NCBI GenBank assembly: GCA_035359995.1
Contig: DAORZT010000038.1
Location: forward strand, 1-27,569
Length of the DNA stretch: 27,569 nt
Origin: JAKPCT01 sp029553165
Lineage (GTDB): Bacteria; Bacillota; UBA4882; UBA8346
Direction: 5' to 3'
The notes under the pieces: generated by a model
What the model was told of the DNA's origin: nothing
Databases searched by the model: none
What the model saw: only the letters and a program-made list of their open reading frames with translations
Program-made: the position numbers and the translations under genes
In this document: piece after piece, positions 1 through 7,674 of the stretch
How the letters are laid out: every line of letters begins with the position of its first letter
Numbering within the stretch: the stretch's first letter is position 1

Positions 1-10
1 GCCTTTTTGG

Positions 11-40
11 AACCCCCGGCTTAGCCGGGGGTTTTCGTTT
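11..40 (+). terminator. Rho-independent terminator of a gene upstream of the window
   Basis: An 8-bp perfect GC-rich stem, CCCCCGGC (13-20) against GCCGGGGG (24-31), has a 3-base loop and is followed by TTTTCGTTT. The T-rich tail lies on the + strand, so it ends a rightward transcript entering from outside the window. Confidence 0.85.
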
Positions 41-43
41 ATA

Positions 44-73
44 CAAAAAAATAAACTGTCTCTTCAGACAGTT
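44..73 (-). terminator. Rho-independent terminator, leftward
   Basis: AACTGTCT (54-61) pairs perfectly with AGACAGTT (66-73) around a 4-base loop. Read on the minus strand, the stem is followed by TTATTTTTTT. It is the first good leftward terminator after the sleB operon, about 245 bases beyond its last stop codon. Confidence 0.75.
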
Positions 74-111
74 ATTAAACATTTCGATTAAATTAGCTTA
101 CTTTTAATTTT

Positions 112-127
112 TGTTTCACATGAAACT
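112..127. promoter_or_regulatory. Degenerate parS-like palindrome
   Basis: TGTTTCACATGAAACT matches the parS consensus TGTTTCACGTGAAACA at 14 of 16 positions; one mismatch is in the central CG. It may be a weak ParB site or chance, but two better sites lie elsewhere in the window. Confidence 0.4.
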
Positions 128-293
128 ATTATTTAGTTATTTGTCCAGTTTAACAGCTCAAAAAATTTTTTCAATATTTTTTAAAAAAGTACTAAAGTTA
201 TTTTTTAAAATAACGATAATATTACTAGTAATGGTAACCTAACTTTTTAAGTTTAACATATGGAACTACCCCCCAATAATCCATCCTCCTTTG
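128..293. other. AT-rich intergenic stretch without a recognisable gene
   Basis: I see no credible coding frame here. Short AT-rich palindromes occur, for example ATTACTAGTAAT at 221-232. Short frames on the minus strand near 290-250 begin next to a GGAGG but run only 7-19 codons, and I do not call them. Confidence 0.5.
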
Positions 294-319
294 TACCGTC
301 TTTAGACGGTATTTTTTTT
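294..319 (+). terminator. Rho-independent terminator, rightward, facing the sleB operon
   Basis: TACCGTC (294-300), a TTTA loop and GACGGTA (305-311) form a 7-bp perfect stem followed by eight Ts on the + strand. The T run overlaps the stop codon of the leftward gene ending at 318. No + strand gene is visible between the terminator at 11-40 and this one. Confidence 0.75.
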
Positions 320-677
320 ATCCGGCTTTCTTGCCAGCAGCTTGTGTAGCTAATAAATAGTAATGAAGTAAAACCTCTGCTATAGCAATAACCAGCGCGG
401 TAATCCAAACCCCGGTTTTCGAAATTATAAACTGCGGTAAAAATCTGGACATCAGCCATAAAATCAATGCTGCCACAGCAAAATCCACAACTATTGCAGC
501 CATATTCCCGAATTTAGGTAAAACCCACATGTCACCTACTACATAAGCAATAATCGTCAGAACCACCGCTGTAATTATTGTCTGAATCCAAGTAGTTCTG
601 CCAAATTGGGGCAGTAATAACACTAAGATTACCCCTAACACTATAAATTTAATAATTAAATTTGTTATATTCTTCAT
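318..677 (-). CDS. Small four-helix membrane protein, DUF2512 (YndM) type
   Basis: The product is a 119-residue, very hydrophobic protein with about four membrane helices (roughly residues 7-24, 32-50, 58-77 and 84-108) and a short basic C-terminus. The central stretch GDMWVLPKFGNMAAIVVDF resembles the conserved core of the DUF2512/YndM family as I remember it; this is recognition by motif, not by search. Function is unknown. It is the last gene of a leftward trio. Its ATG overlaps the stop codon of the gene before it by 4 bases, so translation is probably coupled, and a GGAG lies just upstream inside that gene. Sharing an operon with a SleB-type enzyme hints at a role in the spore or envelope, but that is inference. 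Confidence 0.75.
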   Translation of the reverse strand: MKNITNLIIKFIVLGVILVLLLPQFGRTTWIQTIITAVVLTIIAYVVGDMWVLPKFGNMAAIVVDFAVAALILWLMSRFLPQFIISKTGVWITALVIAIAEVLLHYYLLATQAAGKKAG

Positions 678-1036
678 TTTTTCTCCTCACCAATACTTAC
701 TCTTGCCAGATCCGGGATTAATGTCATCAAACCACCGATTATTATTGCTGCTAATAATGCTCCGCTTATTGGAACATTTCCTCCTTCAATAATCTGTGTG
801 ATCATGAAAATTACCACTGCAGATACCAAAAAACTGATAATCCCTTTATGAAATCTTCCAAAATAACGATCAAGATGAAATACCATCTCCAATAGCCAAT
901 CTCCTAAGAAAATAAGTAACGATAGTACAAAAATCCATGATACTGTTAACGCGCTAAAACCGGCCACATAATAACCAATTGTATACAGTACCACAAAAGG
1001 GACTAAAAATCGTAAAATTTCAATGATTATTCTCAA
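674..1036 (-). CDS. Small hydrophobic membrane protein, function unknown
   Basis: This 120-residue protein has about four membrane helices (roughly residues 5-25, 30-52, 62-82 and 88-107) and a short charged C-terminus ending in EEKK. Its size and topology match the next gene, so it could be a distant relative of DUF2512 or of small holin-like proteins, but I do not recognise a diagnostic motif. The start is TTG at 1036. A strong AAGGAGG (1045-1051) sits 8 bases upstream, which makes the TTG convincing. It lies 21 bases after sleB and overlaps the next gene by 4 bases, so the three genes form one operon. Confidence 0.7.
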   Translation of the reverse strand: MRIIIEILRFLVPFVVLYTIGYYVAGFSALTVSWIFVLSLLIFLGDWLLEMVFHLDRYFGRFHKGIISFLVSAVVIFMITQIIEGGNVPISGALLAAIIIGGLMTLIPDLARVSIGEEKK

Positions 1037-1057
1037 AGTATCGGCCTCCTTCAGATT

Positions 1058-1669
1058 TCAGATTGCAAACACATGTTTTCCAATTCGGTTAATTATCTTC
1101 CGCGCCCAAATCCACGGATTGTTAGTCTTTGCCGGATTAAAGAAATAGAGCGCTCCCCCGGAAGGATCCCATCCTGACAAGGCATCCTTGGCTGCTTTCT
1201 TCGAATCTGCACTTGCCGGTTTATTAATCCATCCATTACTGACTGATTCAAAAGCATGAGGTTGATAGATTACCCCTGCAATTGTCTTCGGAAATTTTGG
1301 ATTTTGGACCCGGTTTAAGATTACCCCACCAACAGCAACTTTTCCTAGGTACGGTTCGGCTTGTGCTTCAGCGTGGATCACTCTGGCTAATAATTCTAAA
1401 TCACCGGCCGATCGGGACGGTGTATTTTGAGTACCAGCACTGGTTGTACCGGTTGGAATTGTTAAAACTTGCCCAATCTTCAATGTATCTCTGCTTAATC
1501 CATTTCGGCTCTTAATTGCCGCAACACTAACTCCCGTTCGCTTCGAAATGTTAAACAAAGTGTCTCCCCGTTTAACGGTATATTTCCAATCGGCCTCCGA
1601 TTCATGGCTGAACAGAAACAAACCTCCGATTACCAGTAAAAATATGATTAACAAATTTAATGCTCTCAT
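1058..1669 (-). CDS. sleB: LysM-SleB cell wall hydrolase (spore cortex-lytic type)
   Basis: The protein has 203 residues. A signal peptide or membrane anchor (about 4-21) is followed by one LysM peptidoglycan-binding domain (about 28-72, YTVKRGDTLFNISKRTGV), a Thr/Ser-rich linker (73-88) and a Hydrolase_2/SleB catalytic domain (about 90-203). The catalytic Glu is expected in HAEA (Glu101), and the AVGGVILNRV and HAFESV segments are present. In characterised SleB the domain is a lytic enzyme that cuts muramic-delta-lactam cortex peptidoglycan at germination; related CwlJ and wall-hydrolase paralogues exist, so the precise substrate is inferred. The binding module here is LysM rather than the PG_binding_1 domain of Bacillus SleB. 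A GGGGTGAT precedes the ATG. It leads an operon with two small membrane proteins; the usual partner ypeB is absent. Confidence 0.85.
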   Translation of the reverse strand: MRALNLLIIFLLVIGGLFLFSHESEADWKYTVKRGDTLFNISKRTGVSVAAIKSRNGLSRDTLKIGQVLTIPTGTTSAGTQNTPSRSAGDLELLARVIHAEAQAEPYLGKVAVGGVILNRVQNPKFPKTIAGVIYQPHAFESVSNGWINKPASADSKKAAKDALSGWDPSGGALYFFNPAKTNNPWIWARKIINRIGKHVFAI

Positions 1670-1839
1670 CCTATCACCCCATTAGTATGATTTGAAATTG
1701 TACTTTAATTATTAATCAAATATTAGCCTTTTATACCATTTGGGATAATATTTGCATGAATCGGCTTCAAAATCTGTTAATTTAAATAGATCTACTTAGC
1801 AATGGTATTTTATATCACTGTCTTGGAAATAATTAATCT

Positions 1840-2478
1840 ATGAAGACCATTATCTTGTTTAACAATCGTCAAGAAGCAGGAAGCTACTTGACTAACTTAA
1901 TCCAGAAGTCAGGAATTCAGCCTGATCTTGTCCTTAGTCTACCAAGAGGCGGCACGATTGTCGCCGCTGAAATTGCTCGGATTCTTAATTTAGAGCATGA
2001 TCTCATCATTGTCCGTAAAATTGGTGCTCCATATGATCCCGAAGTTGCAATTGGTGCCATCACCCAGCAAGGAAAATTTATTAGTAATGAAAAAATTATT
2101 GATGCACTGAATATTTCCCGTGATTATATTGAAACCCAATGTCAACTGGAACTCAAAGAAATTCACCGCCGTTTAATAAATTTACGTGGTAAAAGGCCCT
2201 TTACCGAGCTCAAATCAAAAAGCGTTCTAATTGTTGATGACGGACTTGCTACTGGCTATACTATGGAGGCTGCAATTTTATCAATTAAAGATCAACACCC
2301 CAAAAAAATCTATATTGCTGTCCCTGTTGCTCCACCAGAAGTTGTACAGCGATTAAATCCATTAGTTGATCAGTTAATTTGTCCTCAAACCCCTGAAAAT
2401 TTTACTTCAGTCAGCAATTACTATGAAGATTTTCATCAGATTAATGATGATGAGCTCCAAAAAATTCTGCTTAAATAA
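1840..2478 (+). CDS. Predicted type I phosphoribosyltransferase
   Basis: The product has 212 residues and one PRTase fold. The PRPP-binding loop VLIVDDGLATGYT lies at about 129-141, and LSLPRGG (33-39) is the N-terminal PPi-loop region. It resembles the COG1926-type predicted phosphoribosyltransferases rather than a named purine or pyrimidine salvage enzyme, so the base acceptor is unknown. It is a monocistronic rightward gene between two leftward operons, one of only two genes left of oriC that read against the local trend. The ribosome-binding site is weak (GGAA about 12 bases upstream of the ATG). Assignment to the fold is firm; the substrate cannot be read from sequence. Confidence 0.85.
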   Translation: MKTIILFNNRQEAGSYLTNLIQKSGIQPDLVLSLPRGGTIVAAEIARILNLEHDLIIVRKIGAPYDPEVAIGAITQQGKFISNEKIIDALNISRDYIETQCQLELKEIHRRLINLRGKRPFTELKSKSVLIVDDGLATGYTMEAAILSIKDQHPKKIYIAVPVAPPEVVQRLNPLVDQLICPQTPENFTSVSNYYEDFHQINDDELQKILLK

Positions 2479-2517
2479 AAAGGGATTATTGCAACATCAT
2501 TCTTTGCAATAACCCCT
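2471..2517 (-). terminator. Rho-independent terminator of glnRA
   Basis: AGGGATTATTGCAA (2481-2494) pairs with TTGCAATAACCCCT (2504-2517) with one mismatch and a 9-base loop. On the minus strand it is followed by TTTTTATTT. It lies about 20 bases past the glnA stop codon. Confidence 0.85.
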
Positions 2518-2539
2518 AAACAATTTGGGAGCTATCAAA

Positions 2540-3862
2540 TTAAAAGACGCCTAAATACTGATCAATCTCCCATTGATGGACTTGATTTTTATACACTTCC
2601 CACTCAATCAATTTTGCTTCAAGGAAGCGATTAAAGATATGTTCACCCAGTGTTTGCCTGCAGAATTGCTCTTTATCAAATTCGATCAATGCTTCATATA
2701 AAGACTCCGGCAAACTGCCAATGTTCTCCAGTGCCCGTTCCGCTGGCGACATTAAATAGACATTTTTTTGAATCGGTTCACTAGGCTCAATTTGATTAAT
2801 AATTCCTTCTAATCCGGCTTTAATCAATAGACTAAACGCTAAATAGGGATTGCAACAGGGATCCGGATTTCTGATCTCAATTCTTGTACTGTCGCCACGT
2901 CCCGCCGGAACCCGAATTAGTGCGCTTCGGTTTGATACGGACCAGGTTTGATATACCGGGGCCTCATATCCGGGTATAAGTCGTTTATAGGAATTGACTA
3001 ATGGATTTGTTATTGCTGTAATTGCTTTAATGTAACGTAATATTCCTCCAATAAAGTACCTCGCTTCATCACTTAACTGATATTTACCCTGACTATCAAA
3101 GAAAACATTGCGATTGTTTTTAAACAATGAAAGATGGATATGCATACCCGAGCCATTGATTCCAAAGATCGGTTTTGGCATAAAAGTAGCATGGAGATTG
3201 TTACGCATGGCAATAATTCTAGTCACGAATTTCAAAGTAGTTACTCGATCAGCCGCACTTAATGGTTCCGAGTATTTAAAGTCTATCTCATGTTGTCCCG
3301 GAGATACTTCATGGTGTGATGCCTCAATCTCAAACCCCATCTCTTCGAGTGTTAACACTATTTCGCGTCGTGCATTTTCACCCAAATCATTTGGCGATAA
3401 ATCAAAATAGCCACCCCGATCATGAGTTATAATTGAAGGTGTTCCATCCTCCTTCAATTTGAACAAAAAAAACTCGCATTCCGGACCAATATTTAATGTA
3501 TATCCTAAATCTGCAGCTTCTTGAATTGTCCGTTTCAAGACATAACGAGGATCTCCTTCAAAATGGGTCCCTTCCGGCGTATAAATATCACAGATTAGGC
3601 GCGCAACTGCTCCTTCCCGCGGACGCCAGGGAAAAATAGTGAAGGTATTTAAATCAGGTTTCAGTATCATATCTGACTCTTCAACCCTCGTAAAACCTTC
3701 AATTGAAGACCCATCAAACATTATTTCATTATTTAAAGCCCGTTCCAACTGACTGATTGGTATAGCAACGTTTTTTACAACCCCTAAGATATCAGTAAAT
3801 TGTAACCGAATAAACCTAACATCAAGTTCGGTACATTTTGTTAAGATCTCTTGTTTTGTCAT
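2540..3862 (-). CDS. glnA: Glutamine synthetase, type I-alpha
   Basis: It makes glutamine from glutamate, ammonia and ATP in the cytoplasm as a dodecamer. The 440-residue length fits the GSI-alpha subgroup of Bacillota and lacks the adenylylation loop of the longer GSI-beta enzymes. Visible motifs are DGSSIEG (50-56), the ATP-site NGSGMHIH (236-243), the flap loop SYKRLIPGYEAP with its Glu at 300, and RIEIRNPDP. Arg59 in GFTRVEESD corresponds to the arginine that mediates glutamine feedback inhibition in the B. subtilis enzyme (Arg62). AAGGAG lies about 9 bases before the ATG and overlaps the end of glnR, 13 bases upstream. In B. subtilis the feedback-inhibited enzyme also controls GlnR, and the same circuit is likely here. 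Confidence 0.97.
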   Translation of the reverse strand: MTKQEILTKCTELDVRFIRLQFTDILGVVKNVAIPISQLERALNNEIMFDGSSIEGFTRVEESDMILKPDLNTFTIFPWRPREGAVARLICDIYTPEGTHFEGDPRYVLKRTIQEAADLGYTLNIGPECEFFLFKLKEDGTPSIITHDRGGYFDLSPNDLGENARREIVLTLEEMGFEIEASHHEVSPGQHEIDFKYSEPLSAADRVTTLKFVTRIIAMRNNLHATFMPKPIFGINGSGMHIHLSLFKNNRNVFFDSQGKYQLSDEARYFIGGILRYIKAITAITNPLVNSYKRLIPGYEAPVYQTWSVSNRSALIRVPAGRGDSTRIEIRNPDPCCNPYLAFSLLIKAGLEGIINQIEPSEPIQKNVYLMSPAERALENIGSLPESLYEALIEFDKEQFCRQTLGEHIFNRFLEAKLIEWEVYKNQVHQWEIDQYLGVF

Positions 3863-3875
3863 TACTGAATTCTCC

Positions 3876-4256
3876 TTATTTACGTTTGTGTTTCAACATA
3901 TTAATCAGCGCCTCTTGATTATTAACCGGATACAATGATGTTAGTCGTGGCGTAGCTGGACGTTGTGGATTGAATACGATTGGATTAGCTGTTTCTATTA
4001 CATTATTACTGCTTTCAACCGGTTTCGCTCCATTCATTATCTGTTTGATTCCATCTAAATTTAGCCCTTTTTCTAATAATGACTTAATCAACAATAAACT
4101 TTCAACATCCGCATCAGTGTACAACCGTTGATTACCTTTTGACCGGGCCGGCTTGATCAATTCATGTGTTTCATAATATCTGATTTGCCGCGCAGTCAAG
4201 TTTGTCATACTCATAACCACACTAATTGGATAAATTGAATCGTTTTTTTTCCCCAT
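3876..4256 (-). CDS. glnR: MerR-family nitrogen regulator GlnR
   Basis: This 126-residue protein has an N-terminal winged helix of the MerR family: LTARQIRYYETHELIKPARS at about residues 20-39, then GNQRLYTDADVESLLLIKSL. This closely matches the GlnR/TnrA recognition region (SARQIRYYE...PARS.GN.R). The C-terminal half is polar and low in complexity, ending in the basic tail LKHKRK. In B. subtilis, GlnR represses glnRA under nitrogen excess after interaction with feedback-inhibited glutamine synthetase through its C-terminal tail. It is the first gene of a two-gene operon. AGGTGAT precedes the ATG, and the promoter at 4326-4354 is overlapped by a dyad, consistent with autoregulation. TnrA is the main alternative, but the glnA linkage favours GlnR. 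Confidence 0.93.
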   Translation of the reverse strand: MGKKNDSIYPISVVMSMTNLTARQIRYYETHELIKPARSKGNQRLYTDADVESLLLIKSLLEKGLNLDGIKQIMNGAKPVESSNNVIETANPIVFNPQRPATPRLTSLYPVNNQEALINMLKHKRK

Positions 4257-4325
4257 TTTATCACCTAATTTATAATTTTTTAAAAATACTTTTAAGGAAA
4301 TTCTTTAATGGGTTTATAACTATTT

Positions 4326-4354
4326 AGTATACTCCAATGTTAATAAAATGTCAA
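4326..4354 (-). promoter_or_regulatory. Sigma-A promoter of glnRA
   Basis: On the minus strand, TTGACA (4354-4349) and TATACT (4331-4326) are separated by exactly 17 bases. The predicted start is near 4319, giving a leader of about 60 bases before glnR. Confidence 0.85.
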
Positions 4355-4376
4355 TTTTATGACATATATTAACATT
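4336..4376. promoter_or_regulatory. Nested dyad over the glnRA -35 box (candidate GlnR operator)
   Basis: The outer arms AATGTTAATA (4336-4345) and TATTAACATT (4367-4376) are perfect inverted repeats. Inside them lie ATGTCA (4348-4353) and TGACAT (4360-4365). The inner TGTCA-N6-TGACA resembles the known GlnR/TnrA site TGTNA-N7-TNACA but has a spacer one base shorter. The dyad covers the -35 hexamer, as expected for a repressor. Confidence 0.6.
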
Positions 4377-4423
4377 AATATTTCCTTTATTCATCTCCAA
4401 TTAAAAAATAATCTTGCATACCC

Positions 4424-5107
4424 CTAATTTAATAAATTCTGAAGCTTAATTTTCTTCATTAAATCAGCAGTCTTAACTTCTTTAAACCGCTCTTGTTGCT
4501 TTTGGATTTGCATTTGATATAGATCGTTCTTAACTTGATTGACTTTTTTGATATAACTTATTGTCTCTTTATAATTTGGAACTCTTCCTAATTTTCTAAC
4601 CCTGGTCGGACCTGCATTATAAGCAGCTAAAATTAATTCTTCACTTTTGAATTGTTCACTTAATATTTTAAGATAAGAACATCCTCCGTAAATATTATCG
4701 TTAATATTATAAATATCAGAAATATTCATCATCTTGGCAACAGTTTTACTAATTTGCATTAATCCGCTTGCGCCGCGTTTTGATTTTACCAATGGATTAA
4801 ACGAAGATTCCACACAAATAATACTCGTAATCAAAAACGGATCAATATTTGTACGATTACTTTCTGCGATAATGGTCGTCACTATTTCATTTTTTTTGGT
4901 ATTACTTAATTTATTATTATATTTTTCAATCAATTCTTCAATCACTGCCACAGTTATAGGATCATTACTTTTTTGCTCTGAAATAGTTTTTACTTCTATT
5001 AAATTATCCTGTTGACTATTTGCTTCAACATCAGATTCAAATATTATCAGCAGAATCACTAATAATGAAATTATTGAAATAAATAATGTCGTCACTACCT
5101 TTTTCAT
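4424..5107 (-). CDS. Membrane-anchored lytic transglycosylase (SLT domain)
   Basis: The 227-residue protein has one N-terminal membrane segment (about 5-24), a polar linker and a C-terminal goose-lysozyme-like SLT domain (about 75-185). The catalytic Glu100 lies in ICVESSFNP. GLMQI (115-119), NIYGGCSYLKIL and the AYNAGP motif (162-167) complete the family 1 signature. It should cleave the MurNAc-GlcNAc bond on the outer face of the membrane to form 1,6-anhydro ends. I place the start at the ATG at 5107: GGGTGG lies 8 bases upstream, whereas the in-frame GTG at 5119 falls inside that ribosome-binding site. It diverges from the NlpC/P60 gene across a 260-base gap; both act on peptidoglycan. Confidence 0.9.
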   Translation of the reverse strand: MKKVVTTLFISIISLLVILLIIFESDVEANSQQDNLIEVKTISEQKSNDPITVAVIEELIEKYNNKLSNTKKNEIVTTIIAESNRTNIDPFLITSIICVESSFNPLVKSKRGASGLMQISKTVAKMMNISDIYNINDNIYGGCSYLKILSEQFKSEELILAAYNAGPTRVRKLGRVPNYKETISYIKKVNQVKNDLYQMQIQKQQERFKEVKTADLMKKIKLQNLLN

Positions 5108-5151
5108 TACAATACCCACCCTTACAAAATTTATTACATAAGTGAGTATTG

Positions 5152-5179
5152 ACTATAATTGTTTCAATTATACTTACAA
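5152..5179 (-). promoter_or_regulatory. Candidate promoter of the transglycosylase gene
   Basis: On the minus strand, TTGTAA (5179-5174), a 16-base spacer and TATAGT (5157-5152). The match is moderate and AT-rich surroundings make chance matches common. Confidence 0.35.
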
Positions 5180-5286
5180 TATACTATCTGTCGTATTGAA
5201 TTCTTTTCTTAAATCAATTTTTAAATAATTCTGGTAATATTTTTGGAATATTTTTTGTATTCTTAAATGATAAATTCCCTTCACTT

Positions 5287-5315
5287 TTTTCCCAAAAATA
5301 TTGTACAATTATAAT
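5287..5315 (+). promoter_or_regulatory. Candidate promoter of the NlpC/P60 gene
   Basis: A perfect -10 TATAAT at 5310-5315 lies 53 bases upstream of the start codon. The -35 at the right distance (TTTTCC, 5287-5292) is poor, so expression may need an activator or another sigma factor. Confidence 0.4.
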
Positions 5316-5367
5316 GTATAAAACATTTTTCTTAAGATCATCATCACTGAATTTTTAGGAGTTATCA

Positions 5368-6123
5368 ATGATACATTTCAATCATATTATTAATAAAAAT
5401 TTTTGGCTGCTTTTTTTCAAGAGCAAAATAATCTGCCCCAGTTTTCTGTTGATTCTGACTTTATTCATAGTTTTTAATCCTAATTCAATATTTGCCAATA
5501 CTAAAGCCTACATAAATTCCGATTATGTTAATTGCCGTGCTGAAGCTTCTCTGGGTGCTCCAGTTATAACAACTCTCAATAAAGGGACGGAAATCACCAT
5601 CCTGGAATCCACAACTTCTTGGTACAAAATTGCTCTAGATGATAATACCAGCGGATGGGTTTTTTCAAAATTTATTTCCCTTGGACCGCTTGACTCAGAT
5701 GAAAATAATCCATCTTTAGCCGATCAAATTATTTCTTATGCCAAAACATTTCTCGGAATTAAATATGTCTATGGAGGAGCATCAATAACCGGATTTGATT
5801 GCTCGGGTTTTACGATGCACGTTTTTTCTAAGTTTAATATCAATCTACCCCATAGTTCCATTTCCCAGTTTGATTATGGTGAAAAGATCGGTTTAAATAA
5901 TTTGATTCCAGGAGATTTAGTCTTTTTTAAAACCTTAAACTCCACTAGAGTCAACCATGTCGGTATTTATCTCGGAAACGGCCAATTTATCCATGCTTCT
6001 TCGGGAGCTGGTTATGTTAAGATTGATACTTTGCTTTCCGGTTATTATTATAATCGGTTTCAAGGTGGCAGACGCATTATTAAACCAAACAAAAATACCC
6101 CATTATATATAATGGAGTATTAA
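5368..6123 (+). CDS. Secreted SH3-NlpC/P60 peptidoglycan endopeptidase
   Basis: The 251-residue protein begins with a signal peptide or anchor (about 20-44, ending near IFA-NTKA). A bacterial SH3 domain (about 47-105; VNCRAEAS, GWVFSKF) follows, then an NlpC/P60 papain-like domain (about 116-238). The catalytic Cys145 lies in FDCSGF, His197 in NHVGIYLG, and the third polar residue is probably His209 in FIHASS. Such enzymes cut gamma-D-Glu to diamino-acid bonds in stem peptides outside the cell. AGGAG lies about 7 bases before the ATG. It reads rightward, against the direction of replication-linked genes around it, and stands alone. Family and catalytic residues are clear; the exact bond cut is inferred. 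Confidence 0.92.
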   Translation: MIHFNHIINKNFWLLFFKSKIICPSFLLILTLFIVFNPNSIFANTKAYINSDYVNCRAEASLGAPVITTLNKGTEITILESTTSWYKIALDDNTSGWVFSKFISLGPLDSDENNPSLADQIISYAKTFLGIKYVYGGASITGFDCSGFTMHVFSKFNINLPHSSISQFDYGEKIGLNNLIPGDLVFFKTLNSTRVNHVGIYLGNGQFIHASSGAGYVKIDTLLSGYYYNRFQGGRRIIKPNKNTPLYIMEY

Positions 6124-6266
6124 TATTCTCATTTCATTAAAGTCTGATTATTTCTTCCTTCAGCGATTATTTTTCCCGCCAATTACATTAATTGATTTCC
6201 TTTTTCCCTCATCTTTAACATAATACCAGATTCAAAACCATTAATTAATTTTTAAATCCAGTATTC

Positions 6267-6680
6267 CTACGATTCGGCTTCTGCTGCATTTGCAAACAGA
6301 GCTTTCCCTCTTTCTTTTAAATCTCCACGAGGTAATGGTTCACATTGTCCTTGGAGAAACGCACCGTCCTCAACAATTAAGAATACCATTTTGGCATCAG
6401 CCATTACTTTCGCGGTTGGCATTAATTCTAATTTTCCCCGGGCTTCAATTAATCCTTGAACCTCACCGGCAATAGTAATATTTTTTGCAGAGATCGTCCC
6501 AACAACATTTCCTGATTCACCAATAATCAAATCGCCACCAACAATTAATTCGCCTTCAAAATAACCATCGACCCTAACCGAACCATTGGCTGCCTCTAAT
6601 CTTCCTTTTATCGAAAAATCCTTACCAATTAAGGTATCTCCTTTTTTAATACCTGAACTCTCTTTTTTTTTAGACATCAT
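6267..6680 (-). CDS. Bactofilin cytoskeletal protein
   Basis: This 137-residue protein carries the bactofilin (DUF583) beta-helix core at about residues 18-108, with repeating short Gly- and Val-rich turns such as GSVRVDGYFEGELIVGGDL and GEVQGLIEARGKLELM. Polar tails flank the core. Bactofilins form nucleotide-free filaments at the inner membrane and often direct peptidoglycan hydrolases. The gene lies directly after an M23 peptidase gene with a 15-base gap; this pairing is known in several phyla and suggests local control of wall cutting. I start at the ATG at 6680, six bases after GGAG; an in-frame TTG at 6683 is too close to the ribosome-binding site. No terminator is obvious in the 143 bases downstream. 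Confidence 0.9.
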   Translation of the reverse strand: MMSKKKESSGIKKGDTLIGKDFSIKGRLEAANGSVRVDGYFEGELIVGGDLIIGESGNVVGTISAKNITIAGEVQGLIEARGKLELMPTAKVMADAKMVFLIVEDGAFLQGQCEPLPRGDLKERGKALFANAAEAES

Positions 6681-6695
6681 CAAAATCTCCCCCCA

Positions 6696-7658
6696 TTATA
6701 AACGTAAAAACATCATCGGATTTACAGGTTGACCATCCACATGGACTTCATAATGAAGATGTGGTCCATTACTTGTCCCTGTGCTACCCGAAAAGGCAAT
6801 CAACTGCCCTTTTTTTATCTCTGTACCTTCTTCAACCTCTAGTTTAGAATTGTGTGCATATAATGTTTTATAGCCATAACCGTGGTCAATTATTATCGTA
6901 TAACCATAACCACCCCGATATCCGGAGAAAACCACCTTACCATCAGCAGCAGAATATACTTTGGTCCCTTGAGACGCCTTAATATCTATCCCTGTATGTT
7001 GTCGATATGTACGATATACCGGATGAAACCTATTTCCGAACGGAGATGTAATATTTCTTGAATTAATTGGCCAGATTGACGGTGTATGTTCCAGTTTCTT
7101 TTCGATTTTTATTAATTCACTTGCTAATTTTTCTTGTTCCTTTACTTCTTCAGCTATGTATTTTTCCAACTGATCAAATGTTTGATTTATTTTTTGCAAC
7201 GAAATATTATCTTGATACCCAATTTTAAAATCAGTATTCAACTTAGTTAGATTATTTCTAACTGATATTCCACGGCTAACTTGACCTACCCTACCGCCTC
7301 TTTGGAGTACAATTCTTAATTGATTTTGCATGCGGTCATTTTCGGCTTTAATTCGCTCTAATTCCTCCGCTATTTTCATTCCACGTTCAATTGTAGGTTT
7401 TAATTCCTTTCGTTCTTGTTCAAGTTGAGCTATATATTGGTCATTCTTCTTAATTGCGGTTTGAAAATGCTTGATTTCATTAATTTGCATCCAAAATTTA
7501 ATCAGAAATACTCCATTTGCAATAAATATTGCTACTATTGTAATAATTAAAGCAATTGGCACTCGGATACTCTTAACTTCACCGGTAGAATTAGGGACAA
7601 CCAGAAGAGTAAAGCCTTTTCCTAATCTTCTTCTTATCTTTGTAATCCTTTTACCCAT
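6696..7658 (-). CDS. Membrane-anchored M23 (LytM-type) metallopeptidase
   Basis: The 320-residue protein has a basic cytoplasmic N-terminus (KRITKIRRRLGKG), one membrane helix (about 33-54), a predicted coiled-coil region (about 60-118 and 155-190) and a C-terminal M23 domain (about 204-320). Zinc ligands and catalytic residues are visible: His221 and Asp225 in HTGID, and His300 and His302 in PHLHYEV. It should be an active endopeptidase on peptidoglycan cross-bridges or stems. The start is the ATG at 7658, because GGGAGGA lies 4 bases upstream; an upstream in-frame start would put that site inside the gene. It forms an operon with bactofilin. An intrinsic terminator lies directly before its ribosome-binding site, suggesting attenuation. 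Confidence 0.92.
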   Translation of the reverse strand: MGKRITKIRRRLGKGFTLLVVPNSTGEVKSIRVPIALIITIVAIFIANGVFLIKFWMQINEIKHFQTAIKKNDQYIAQLEQERKELKPTIERGMKIAEELERIKAENDRMQNQLRIVLQRGGRVGQVSRGISVRNNLTKLNTDFKIGYQDNISLQKINQTFDQLEKYIAEEVKEQEKLASELIKIEKKLEHTPSIWPINSRNITSPFGNRFHPVYRTYRQHTGIDIKASQGTKVYSAADGKVVFSGYRGGYGYTIIIDHGYGYKTLYAHNSKLEVEEGTEIKKGQLIAFSGSTGTSNGPHLHYEVHVDGQPVNPMMFLRL

Positions 7659-7674
7659 GCTATCCTCCCAAAAG

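Noticed and set aside
253..459. Open frame on the minus strand overlapping the end of the DUF2512-type gene
   Set aside because: It runs through another frame of the membrane protein gene, the terminator and noncoding sequence, and resembles no family.
1683..1710. CATACTA near 1685 as a sigma-G -10 box for sleB
   Set aside because: No matching -35 was found at 17-18 bases, and the start would leave almost no leader before the ribosome-binding site.
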